Shown: piece after piece, positions 5,538-10,625 of the stretch
How the letters are laid out: every line of letters begins with the position of its first letter
Position numbering within the stretch: position 1 is the first letter of the stretch
DNA from: Phycisphaerae bacterium
GTDB taxonomy: Bacteria; Planctomycetota; Phycisphaerae; Sedimentisphaerales; SG8-4
Assembly: GCA_030614945.1 (NCBI GenBank)
Contig: JAUXAH010000027.1
Coordinates: 1-12,435 of the forward strand
Length of the DNA: 12,435 nucleotides
Direction of reading: 5' to 3'
Position numbers and translations under genes: made by a program
Notes under the pieces: model-generated
Told to the model about the DNA's origin: nothing
Database searches by the model: none
The model's input: only the letters and a program-made list of their open reading frames with translations

Positions 5538-6946
5538 CACTTCCCCACCCCCTCGCGTTCCCCTTCCGGAATCTCGACATCGATGTGGATTCTCGCTTTT
5601 AATTTCGCCTTCCGAATCTTCCTCAACTGGTTTGCGGACAGCCAGAGGTTGAAAGTTGTCCCGTCCACCGTCACGGGTATGATATAATTCTGGAGCCTAC
5701 CCACTTTTTGCTTGGATGCAGCACCCACTTTGCCCGTCTTAATTTGTTTATCTACCCCAAAATTCTCAAAAACCTCGGAGATCTGCTGCTCGAGCTTTGC
5801 CAAGTCGCGCTTGGATTCTACGTGAGGGCCGCTGATGCGCGTCCGGATGTTTGGCGAATCTTTGATTTTGGTCTTGTGGACGTTTAATTTGAACTTGGGA
5901 CCCCCTTGCACCTCAACCTCAATGTTTGTAGACCAGTCGCCCCAGAACCCACCCGAGACGGATATTTTCTTGCCTGCCTTGTTCTTCCCCCAGAGGGTGA
6001 TGCTTTCAATTTCGCCTAACGTGGAGAGCAGTTCAGATACTATTCCCCTAAAAGTTTGGACAAAGTCATTCAGAGGCTTTTTGCTTTTGATGCTTTGCGG
6101 GATCTTCGGTTCCGATGTCCCGCTAGTTGTGTGCTTTTCTTTCTCCAACCCTTTCGACAGACTCCAATGATCGAAGTTAGCGCACTTGACATTATCCCCA
6201 CCTTCGTAGCCAAAGTCATCCGGAGACTTGCCGCACTTGGGGCACTTCGGGAACTTGGCCGTTGCCACGGCTTTCCTGAGTCTCTCGCGCCTCTCGAACT
6301 CTTCTGTTATGTGGCGGGTGCAGCGCGCGACATCCGCCACCGTCGAGTGCTCGCGCTTGTTGATGTGCTTAATCACCGCTCGCTGGATGTGGTGTGGCGC
6401 GGTGGCGATCGGCTCCAAATGGCTGATTGTGATATATGGCACATCTGCCAACTTCGTTTTTACTTCTGGTGCGATCTTCAGAAGCGATAGAACCCTTGTC
6501 ACCGTAGTTCGATCGATGCCGTGCAGCTCGGAGATCTCCTTGTGGGTCATTTTCTTTGTCTCTGAGAACCAAGTAAAATAATCAGCGAGCTTGTACGGGT
6601 CTTGGTTGCCGCGCTCCGTGTTCTTGGCGTAGCCGATGATTCGGGCTTTTTCTTCGCTGTCGATGTTGGGATCCAGTTCCGCTCTCATCTCGGTCCAGCC
6701 GCGTTCCCGCGCTTTTCTGAAACGGTGGCAGCCGTCCACTATGAGATAGCGGTTTTTAGGGATGTTCGGGTCGTTGAACACCAGCCCCTCATACGCTATC
6801 AGAAGTGGATTGACCGCGTTTGGACCGGACTCCATATCTCCGCCCAAGCGCGCATATTCCTCCGGTGACATTACGTTCGAGTTCCACGGAGCTTCCCTCA
6901 TATTCGCGAGGGGGAACATTCCGTTTTTATGCGCCATGCTTTTCAT
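5537..6946 (-). CDS. ParB-like protein with zinc knuckle (first of pair)
   Basis: 469 aa from the start chosen here. The ParB box RYLIVDGCHRFRKARERGW (66-84) holds the GxHRxRxA phosphate loop. It is followed by EEKARIIGYAKNTERGNQDP (98-117) and a clear HTH, MTHKEISELHGIDRTTVTRV (133-152). A CPKCGK knuckle (C235, C238, with C255) and a 180-residue C-terminal region with beta-rich ITLWGKNKAGKKISVSGGFW are atypical for ParB. ATG at 6946 lies eight bases after GAGGCG; 6937 is close behind, and an in-frame ATG at 7051 would add 35 basic residues read from Shine-Dalgarno-like DNA. Probably DNA-binding; partition, regulation or DNA protection are all possible. Confidence 0.9.
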   Translation of the reverse strand: MKSMAHKNGMFPLANMREAPWNSNVMSPEEYARLGGDMESGPNAVNPLLIAYEGLVFNDPNIPKNRYLIVDGCHRFRKARERGWTEMRAELDPNIDSEEKARIIGYAKNTERGNQDPYKLADYFTWFSETKKMTHKEISELHGIDRTTVTRVLSLLKIAPEVKTKLADVPYITISHLEPIATAPHHIQRAVIKHINKREHSTVADVARCTRHITEEFERRERLRKAVATAKFPKCPKCGKSPDDFGYEGGDNVKCANFDHWSLSKGLEKEKHTTSGTSEPKIPQSIKSKKPLNDFVQTFRGIVSELLSTLGEIESITLWGKNKAGKKISVSGGFWGDWSTNIEVEVQGGPKFKLNVHKTKIKDSPNIRTRISGPHVESKRDLAKLEQQISEVFENFGVDKQIKTGKVGAASKQKVGRLQNYIIPVTVDGTTFNLWLSANQLRKIRKAKLKARIHIDVEIPEGEREGVGK

Positions 6947-7062
6947 CCCCCTCGCCTCACCCCTCAATTCATTCCCCCGCCTCGCTCTTCGGTTGGCCCT
7001 CCTCTTTCGCCCAGATCCCGCATACACCCCGGTCCATTTCTCGGATTTCATTAGCCCTCGCC
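6947..7062 (-). other. Ambiguous 116-bp spacer with alternative ParB start and a 22-aa ORF
   Basis: Two readings compete. An ATG at 7051 with GAGGCGAGGGCTA upstream is in frame with the ParB gene, but it would prepend sequence such as RRARRGNELRGEARG, translated from two GAGGCGAGG-type ribosome sites. Alternatively a separate 22-aa ORF (7037 to 6969, MDRGVCGIWAKEEG then a GE tail) ends in the way typical of this array. I cannot decide between them. Confidence 0.4.
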
Positions 7063-7194
7063 TCACTTTTTCTTCTTGTTCTTGGCGTAGCCAAAGCATT
7101 GTCCATCCGCACCAATTGCGATTGAATCCTTTCCGCAACTTGAAATTGTTCTATACCACACACAATCAGTGGCATAGCAGGTTAGATTTTCCAT
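7063..7194 (-). CDS. 43-aa cysteine-rich microprotein (DUF1540-like spacing)
   Basis: C6, C11, C20 and C33 in the pattern LTCYATDCVWYR, SSCGKDSIAIG, QCFGY resemble the C-x4-C...C...I-x-I...C spacing of DUF1540-like metal-binding peptides. A KNKKKK basic tail follows. The open frame extends upstream to 7302, but that part overlaps another gene, so ATG at 7194, preceded by GAGGTGGTCGGG, is preferred. Likely binds one metal ion; function unknown. Confidence 0.65.
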   Translation of the reverse strand: MENLTCYATDCVWYRTISSCGKDSIAIGADGQCFGYAKNKKKK

Positions 7195-7204
7195 CCCGAC
7201 CACC

Positions 7205-7312
7205 TCACCCCCGTCTCTTCTTGGACTTCTCGGCTTTGCGCTTCGCCTGGCGTATATACTCCAGGCACTCGTCCTCGCTTTTGTCGCGGGATTTCCGACC
7301 AAAAAAGCCCAT
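7205..7312 (-). CDS. 35-aa highly charged microprotein
   Basis: Preceded by GGGTAAGGAAAA and seven bases from the previous gene's stop. The sequence after MGFFGRK is almost entirely charged helix (DKSEDECLEYIRQAKRKAEK, then SKKRRG). No motif is recognised. It closes inside a GGGGGTGAGGTGG ribosome-binding sequence. Its place in the chain gives modest support. Confidence 0.5.
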   Translation of the reverse strand: MGFFGRKSRDKSEDECLEYIRQAKRKAEKSKKRRG

Positions 7313-7318
7313 TTTTCC

Positions 7319-7735
7319 TTACCCTGATTTTTCTTTCTTGACTAAATTTTCAAGAGCATCTATCACCGCTCTCTGATGAATCTTAGAATACCTGCAAACT
7401 ATCATCAACGCCATTCCAAACTTGTCGAGGTGCTTTCTAATCTCAGGATCTTCTTCGATAATTGCCCTCTTTTTTAACTCCAAAGCAATTTCCATCATAC
7501 CCATGGAAGCATTCGGGCTTATCGATGGCACCCCGACCAATACTTCCCCGAGCCTCTTTCCGCACTCAGATGGTGTCGCGAATTCGACTGCTTTCGCTAT
7601 CGCTTGGCTCAACTCGTAACATTCATTAGCCGTTACATTCTGTTTAGCGAGCGCGTCAGAACTGAACGGGCTTCTGCCCTCCCTGAAACACACTATTGCA
7701 TTTTTTAAGAGTTGGTTTAACTTTTCGTTTGCCAT
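7319..7735 (-). CDS. 138-aa helical hypothetical protein
   Basis: Mostly alpha-helical: MANEKLNQLLKNAIVCFREG, CYELSQAIAKAVEF, GMMEIALELKKRAIIEEDPE, FGMALMIVCRYS, VIDALENLVKKEK. Five to six helices suggest a soluble helical bundle. No membrane span or Cys pair is visible. Its ATG directly abuts the stop of the AbrB-type gene (TAA-ATG), so the two are translationally linked. Unrecognised family. Confidence 0.7.
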   Translation of the reverse strand: MANEKLNQLLKNAIVCFREGRSPFSSDALAKQNVTANECYELSQAIAKAVEFATPSECGKRLGEVLVGVPSISPNASMGMMEIALELKKRAIIEEDPEIRKHLDKFGMALMIVCRYSKIHQRAVIDALENLVKKEKSG

Positions 7736-7873
7736 TTACCTCGCCTTCCTGATGTAGATCTTGCTGTCCTCCCGAACCCACACCACTCGGCTTGTCGCGC
7801 GAAGACCGAGGATCTCACGTACCTCTTTCGGGATCGCCGTCCCGCTCTTGGTTATGGCAAGTTCCTTCTCCAT
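7736..7873 (-). CDS. AbrB/MazE-type (SpoVT-AbrB fold) DNA-binding protein
   Basis: 45 aa, too short for many callers, but the fold signature is clear: KELAITKSGTAIPKEVREIL followed by GLRATSRVVWVREDSKIYIR matches the swapped-hairpin AbrB pattern 'T-x-K-G-x-x-x-I-P-K-x-[IV]-R-x-x-L-G-[IL]', then a second strand pair. Such proteins dimerise and bind DNA as antitoxins or transition-state regulators. The gene immediately downstream (7319-7735) abuts it and could be a partner. It does not look like a known toxin, so a toxin-antitoxin reading is only a possibility. Confidence 0.85.
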   Translation of the reverse strand: MEKELAITKSGTAIPKEVREILGLRATSRVVWVREDSKIYIRKAR

Positions 7874-7876
7874 GGT

Positions 7877-8272
7877 TCACACCTGTCGAGGGTCGGGCGG
7901 GACCTCTGGATTGAGGAGAGGAAGCCCATCTGCCGGTCCGACAGCACAGGACTCCGACCTGCCCGACCGTTCCCGGTCATTCTCGAAAACAAATGGTAGT
8001 GCTGAAAAATCATAACCTCCGACCACACACATCTCGTAAACATAAAAGCTGTACCTCAAATCGTGAGGGAGGATGTCGGGCATTCCAGCTCGAGCTACGA
8101 TTTTCTTGAAGCAGTAAAGCTCCGAGAAGTAGTTAGTTTCTGCGAAGTCTGCAACAGCAGATAGGCGGCTACCCCCCGCAAGAAAAAGGACGAGATCCGT
8201 TTCACGCCCGTTCTCGCACGCTTCCAGCAGACGGTCAATCGCACATCGCGAGAGATAAACTGGTTTTTTCAT
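7877..8272 (-). CDS. Shrunken tyrosine-recombinase-like protein
   Basis: 131 aa. The N-terminus VYLSRCAIDRLLEACE plus LVLFLAGGSRLSAV fits the integrase block 'L-T-x-x-E-I-x-x-L-L-x-A...T-G-x-R-x-S-E', with R36 in the catalytic Arg I position. After only 34 residues comes ARAGMPDILPHDLRYSF, the box II block with H70-x2-R73. The Lys beta-hairpin, the third His/Trp and a clear Tyr nucleophile are absent, and about 45 residues seem to be missing between the boxes. It may be a decayed recombinase or a DNA-binding derivative. The last 30 residues are low-complexity. The resemblance was judged by eye. Confidence 0.6.
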   Translation of the reverse strand: MKKPVYLSRCAIDRLLEACENGRETDLVLFLAGGSRLSAVADFAETNYFSELYCFKKIVARAGMPDILPHDLRYSFYVYEMCVVGGYDFSALPFVFENDRERSGRSESCAVGPADGLPLLNPEVPPDPRQV

Positions 8273-8616
8273 CCCCTCACCCCAAAGCTGCGGGCCGGGC
8301 CGCCATAGAGGTGAAAAACTGAAGAGAGTAGGCTCCCTCCAGAAAACGCGGCCCGGAACCGCCTCGCGCGCGAGCTTGAGAATTCGATACGCTTCCCCCC
8401 ATTAATAGGGTGAGAACTTTTGGAACCGCCCACCCTCACCTCTCTGCGCCCGTCAGTCTGGTTGGTAGAGAACCTCACTTGAGAGCTTGCACCCTCAAGA
8501 ACCAGACCGGCGGATTGCGCGGGCAAGAGCATGAGCCTCGACGGGATCCCTTGGCAGGGCGGGCCGAGATCGCAGTGGTAGCAACCTTGCGGACAAGTCG
8601 GGCAAGAGGGCATCAT
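8269..8616 (-). CDS. Cysteine-rich ORF disrupted by the palindromic element
   Basis: The ATG overlaps the RHH stop (ATGA). The first 22 residues (CPTCPQGCYHCDLGPPC) have six cysteines and look like a metal knuckle. From residue 32 the frame runs through palindromic copy C (PAQSAG to DGRR), then through Ser/Gly/Arg-rich sequence that resembles translated structured DNA. Either the original small gene was extended by the insertion, or the 3' part is not coding. 115 aa if intact. Confidence 0.45.
   Translation of the reverse strand: MMPSCPTCPQGCYHCDLGPPCQGIPSRLMLLPAQSAGLVLEGASSQVRFSTNQTDGRREVRVGGSKSSHPINGGKRIEFSSSRARRFRAAFSGGSLLSSVFHLYGGPARSFGVRG
8295..8440. repeat. Two further inverted repeats next to copy C
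   Basis: ccgggccgc (8295-8303) is the exact reverse complement of gcggcccgg (8348-8356), a 9-bp GC stem with a 44-base loop. ggtgag (8408-8413) pairs with ctcacc (8435-8440). Together with copy C this gives three stem-loops in about 230 bases, possibly a structured RNA or a processed mRNA segment. Confidence 0.45.
8444..8522 (-). repeat. Full copy C of the palindromic element
   Basis: 79 bases. Plus strand starts ctgcgcccgtcagtctgg and ends accagaccggcggattgcgcgg. TCTGGTT pairs with AACCAGA, and CTTGAG pairs with CTCAAG inside it, giving a nested imperfect hairpin. It is in the same orientation and frame as copies A and B. Confidence 0.8.
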
Positions 8617-8822
8617 TTTTTCGCGCCTCGATGTTTATCATAGATGTCACGCCAGTTGTTCTTGACGTACTCGATTATCGCATCGCGCGCGAACTCGGCC
8701 TCGGAAACATGCAAATCGCGATCTATCGCCTCCTCCATCATGTTGAAGGTCGTCTCCGAAAGCCTAGTCCCGATCATCACGTTTTTCGTCTTTTTTGCCC
8801 CTTTCCTCGTTTTGCGTGCCAT
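8613..8822 (-). CDS. Ribbon-helix-helix DNA-binding protein, first gene of the array
   Basis: 69 aa. A basic N-terminal arm (ARKTRKGAKKTKN) precedes the strand VMIGTRLSETTFNMM, helix EEAIDRDL, turn HVSEAEFARD and helix AIIEYVKNNW, a textbook RHH order. Such proteins repress as dimers, and being first in the array beside the divergent promoter, it is the best candidate autoregulator. No Shine-Dalgarno is visible before ATG 8822 or the in-frame GTG 8831, and a TATA-like box lies 25-33 bases upstream, so translation is probably leaderless or nearly so. Confidence 0.8.
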   Translation of the reverse strand: MARKTRKGAKKTKNVMIGTRLSETTFNMMEEAIDRDLHVSEAEFARDAIIEYVKNNWRDIYDKHRGAKK

Positions 8823-8851
8823 AATGTTCACATATGTTATCGTAAGAAAAC

Positions 8852-8859
8852 CTTATAAG
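8852..8859 (-). promoter_or_regulatory. TATA-like box for the minus-strand array
   Basis: The self-complementary CTTATAAG is centred about 25 bases before GTG 8831 and 33 before ATG 8822. Archaeal TATA boxes usually sit about 26 bases before the transcript start, so initiation near 8829 is expected. This would serve the entire 8.8-kb array, as no other promoter-sized gap exists to its left. Confidence 0.6.
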
Positions 8860-8867
8860 CGTTATGG

Positions 8868-8875
8868 TTTATATC
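8868..8875 (+). promoter_or_regulatory. TATA-like box for the rightward genes
   Basis: TTTATATC centred near 8871 puts a transcript start close to 8898, one or two bases before the ATG at 8900. The sequence after it is T-rich. It would drive the small ORF, the winged-helix gene and the DUF1922-like gene. Confidence 0.5.
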
Positions 8876-8899
8876 TTTTTTTGCTTAGGTCGTCTAAAA

Positions 8900-8962
8900 A
8901 TGGCGGGAAATCATCACGACGCGCCAAGAGAGCAACTTGAACGACGAGGTTCATTCCCATGA
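8900..8962 (+). CDS. Possible leaderless 20-aa upstream ORF
   Basis: ATG at 8900 starts MAGNHHDAPREQLERRGSFP, with the TGA at 8960-8962 overlapping the ATG of the winged-helix gene (ATGA). The TATA-like box lies 26-27 bases upstream, so the transcript would begin at or next to this ATG. The product may be a real microprotein (HH near the start), or the ORF may act only as a translational coupler for the downstream gene. It cannot be confirmed from one sequence. Confidence 0.45.
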   Translation: MAGNHHDAPREQLERRGSFP

Positions 8963-9432
8963 CTACTATTAATAAACACCCATCTTTTAACGCTTTACCC
9001 CCAAGGCTCACCCGCCGCGACAAAGAGGTTCTTAATTTCGTCTTCTCGCGGCAGGACGAGGGCGCGTCCATCCAGAGGGTGGCGGCCAATCTCAAGCTCA
9101 CACACACAAATGTCAAGCATGTTTTTGCGCATCTGATAAAAATCGGCGAGATCTACAGGCGGAAGAACGCCAAGGGGGACGGCGTTTACTGCGCGACCGC
9201 TTGGACGATGGCGTTCAACCCCAAGCCCCTCGTGGAAAAGCTACATGAAAATCTCAAGCGGGATCTGTTCGGGGAAGAGATCACCCCCGAGCTGCGCTCG
9301 TTCCTGTCCGAGTTTTCTTCTGGCGTGAAGCTGGGTCTCAGCGTGGACGAGAGCTTCCTTTTTGCGAAAGAAAAGTTGGAGAGGTTGAGGAAAGAATCGA
9401 ACTCCACCCTGACCCGGCCGATGGAGGTGTAA
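8959..9432 (+). CDS. Winged-helix DNA-binding protein
   Basis: 157 aa. Residues 16-80 form a winged helix: LTRRDKEVLNFVFSR, then SIQRVAANLKLTHTNVKHVF as the helix-turn-helix, AHLIKIGEIYRRK as helix 3 into the wing, and a hairpin (GDGVYCATAW). This resembles MarR/ArsR-like helices that read DNA. The C-terminal half is helical (LVEKLHENLKRDLF, ESFLFAKEKLERLRKE) and probably dimerises. GAGG nine bases before ATG 8959 is the likely ribosome site. Likely a regulator of the divergent region; the ligand is unknown. Confidence 0.75.
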   Translation: MTTINKHPSFNALPPRLTRRDKEVLNFVFSRQDEGASIQRVAANLKLTHTNVKHVFAHLIKIGEIYRRKNAKGDGVYCATAWTMAFNPKPLVEKLHENLKRDLFGEEITPELRSFLSEFSSGVKLGLSVDESFLFAKEKLERLRKESNSTLTRPMEV

Positions 9433-9433
9433 T

Positions 9434-9808
9434 ATGGGCAACCCGAGCCGACCGTCGGAGCTCAGGCGCCAGATCGGGTTATGCTTAAAGTATAGGTTCG
9501 CAATCATCCGGTGTAAATGTAAAAATCATCTTATCGTAACTAATGGCCAGCAGACGCGCTCATGCCCTCGGTGCGGCCGAAGGTTTTGGCTGAACGACCA
9601 CCATGTGGTATTCCAGTCCGATGATTTCGAGCTCGTTCGCAAACTCCTGACCGGTGTGGGGAACTACTACCGTCCAGACGGTTTCACCCCCGCTAGCGAG
9701 CTTTACGCTCACCGCCTTGCCTCAACCAACGTGAACAGTGCAGGAGAGTATCGTGCCTTGAAGTCGAGGTTGAAGCAAGATAGGGAGTCTGTTGCTACCT
9801 CTACCTAG
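9434..9808 (+). CDS. DUF1922-like zinc-ribbon protein
   Basis: 124 aa, with GGAGGTG five bases before its ATG, right after the previous TAA. FAIIRCKCKNHLIVTNGQQT then RSCPRCGRRFWLND gives C27-x-C29...C44-x2-C47. It is followed by VVFQSDDFELVRKLL, matching the small archaeal DUF1922 family (one C-x-C, one C-x-x-C, then an 'A/S-D-D-F-E' helix). Family function is unknown; a zinc-bound nucleic-acid role is a guess. The last 50 residues extend beyond the domain and are helical and charged. Confidence 0.75.
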   Translation: MGNPSRPSELRRQIGLCLKYRFAIIRCKCKNHLIVTNGQQTRSCPRCGRRFWLNDHHVVFQSDDFELVRKLLTGVGNYYRPDGFTPASELYAHRLASTNVNSAGEYRALKSRLKQDRESVATST

Positions 9809-10103
9809 TGTTACAAGCCACAGATCGGCAGCGCCAAAGATAGCAACGGGGGAAGAAACGGTCTCCTTTCATGTAGTAGGGGGCCCACTGGAAGGTGAGA
9901 AGGTTGACAGGTTAGAGGGAGTAGTGAGGAGAGGTTAGCAGCTCAAGGAGAGCGTTGTAACACCTAGTGACTTAGTAATCTTACCCGAGTAGCTTTACTA
10001 AAGTAACTTTACCAAAGTATATTTACCAAATTATATTTACACCCGTAAACCAACTTAGGTTAAACCACAGTGTTAGGTTTCACTTGCTCGGAGGGGTGCG
10101 GAA
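9809..10103. other. 295-bp non-coding region with repeat structures
   Basis: No ORF of plausible quality. gtgttacaa (9808-9816) is the exact inverse of ttgtaacac (9955-9963), and cctagtg occurs directly at 9804-9810 and 9963-9969. The middle is purine-rich (many gagg/gtagt words). The right third holds the 14-bp array. It is a candidate control region or origin. Confidence 0.6.
9964..10061. repeat. 14-bp tandem repeat array (iteron-like)
   Basis: Six or seven 14-base units. The best are 9978-9991 (atcttacccgagta), 9992-10005 (gctttactaaagta), 10006-10019 (actttaccaaagta), 10020-10033 (tatttaccaaatta) and 10034-10047 (tatttacacccgta). Flanking units at 9964 and 10048 are weaker. Consensus is about nntTTACCaaAGTA. 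Regular spacing of about 1.3 helical turns suits protein binding as an origin iteron or a multimeric operator. Confidence 0.7.
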
Positions 10104-10421
10104 ATGATCTCGCGGGGGAAGTACAACCCAATCACCGATGAGATATGTGTCAACCCGAAGCTGAAGGGTGAGGAGTTCGAGCGTGTGCTGAAGCATGAGA
10201 TGCAACACGCACGCGACCGAAAGTATTACTTTGTGTGGGTGCTCCTCTCGCCGCTTGCGTCGTTAGGTTTGGTCTTGCCTTTGGCGTTTGGGATCTTTGC
10301 AGTGTGGCTGATCGGGGGGGTCGCCTTTTTCGAAGGGCGTGCCCGGAGAGCGGAAACGCATAATGATCGCTCGGCTAAGGTAGAGGAAAAACCTCGCAAC
10401 CGAACACTACTTTGCCGGTAG
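10104..10421 (+). CDS. Minimal membrane metallopeptidase-like protein (HEMQH)
   Basis: 105 aa, GGAGG nine bases before the ATG. Residues 27-37 (RVLKHEMQHAR) contain an HExxH zinc site (H31, E32, H35). Two hydrophobic segments follow (about 42-60 and 62-76). FFEGRARRAE (E77) then lies where M48-type peptidases have their third ligand ('E-x-x-A'). This is much shorter than normal M48 proteins, so it may be a stripped-down or inactive form. The tail is charged. A membrane protease role is inferred. Confidence 0.65.
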   Translation: MISRGKYNPITDEICVNPKLKGEEFERVLKHEMQHARDRKYYFVWVLLSPLASLGLVLPLAFGIFAVWLIGGVAFFEGRARRAETHNDRSAKVEEKPRNRTLLCR

Positions 10422-10517
10422 TTGCCGACGATGGTGATGGCGCACCTAGCCGACGACAAATACACCTTGCTAGTTGCGTCTGATTCTCAAAGTAAAAGTT
10501 TGTAGTATCGTAGGGGT

Positions 10518-10529
10518 TTAAGGCCTTAA
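10518..10529. repeat. 12-bp perfect palindrome
   Basis: TTAAGGCCTTAA reads identically on both strands. It could be an operator half-site pair, although a palindrome of this size can occur by chance. Confidence 0.4.
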
Positions 10530-10539
10530 GTGCATAAGT

Positions 10540-10574
10540 CCCCCCTTTCCCCTTTCCCATTCCCCATTCCCCCC
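10540..10574 (-). promoter_or_regulatory. Five-run G-quadruplex motif
   Basis: On the minus strand the run lengths are G6, G4, G3, G4, G6, separated by three-base loops AAT, AAT, AAA, AAA. Every run has at least three Gs and every loop is exactly three bases, the most favourable class of quadruplex. On the coding strand the same DNA is a C-rich i-motif candidate. It ends one base before the 17-bp repeat. Confidence 0.75.
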
Positions 10575-10608
10575 AAAGCTTGAATTTAGGTAAAGCTTAA
10601 ATTTAGGT
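10575..10608 (+). promoter_or_regulatory. 17-bp tandem repeat with integrase TATA box
   Basis: aaagcttgaatttaggt (10575-10591) is repeated as aaagcttaaatttaggt (10592-10608) with one change, then aaag begins a third unit. The second unit contains an A/T-rich box, CTTAAATTTA, with AAAG before it like a BRE. It is about 26 bases from the integrase ATG at 10626, and no Shine-Dalgarno is visible, so a leaderless integrase transcript under a repeat-bound operator is likely. Confidence 0.6.
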
Positions 10609-10625
10609 AAAGGGACATTTAGACG

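Larger units (their letters stand above)
10422..10625. other. 204-bp non-coding control region before the integrase
   Basis: No credible ORF. It contains a perfect 12-bp palindrome, a run of five C-blocks and a 17-bp tandem repeat, each listed separately. Small direct words (gccgacga near 10425 and 10450) add little. The arrangement suggests a regulated promoter, and possibly a recombination or origin site. Confidence 0.65.

Noticed and set aside
6947..7138. Full-length 533-aa ParB ORF starting at 7138
   Set aside because: Its first 29 codons lie antisense-like over the Cys-rich microprotein gene in another frame, and no ribosome site precedes 7138. The start at 6946 or 6937 is better.
6762..7376. 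204-aa plus-strand ORF
   Set aside because: Pro/Ser/Arg-rich shadow antisense to the ParB and AbrB-side genes. No domain or ribosome site.
7319..7873. AbrB protein plus neighbour as a toxin-antitoxin pair
   Set aside because: The gene order and abutting stop/start fit, but the 138-aa neighbour shows no toxin motif, so this was kept only as a remark.
8444..8522. Copy C considered as a tRNA gene
   Set aside because: It is tRNA-sized and has GGTTC, but the stems, D-loop and CCA-side signals do not fit, and copies A and B lack the T-loop-like word.
9964..10061. Array considered as a CRISPR
   Set aside because: Units are 14 bases, degenerate and have no spacers.
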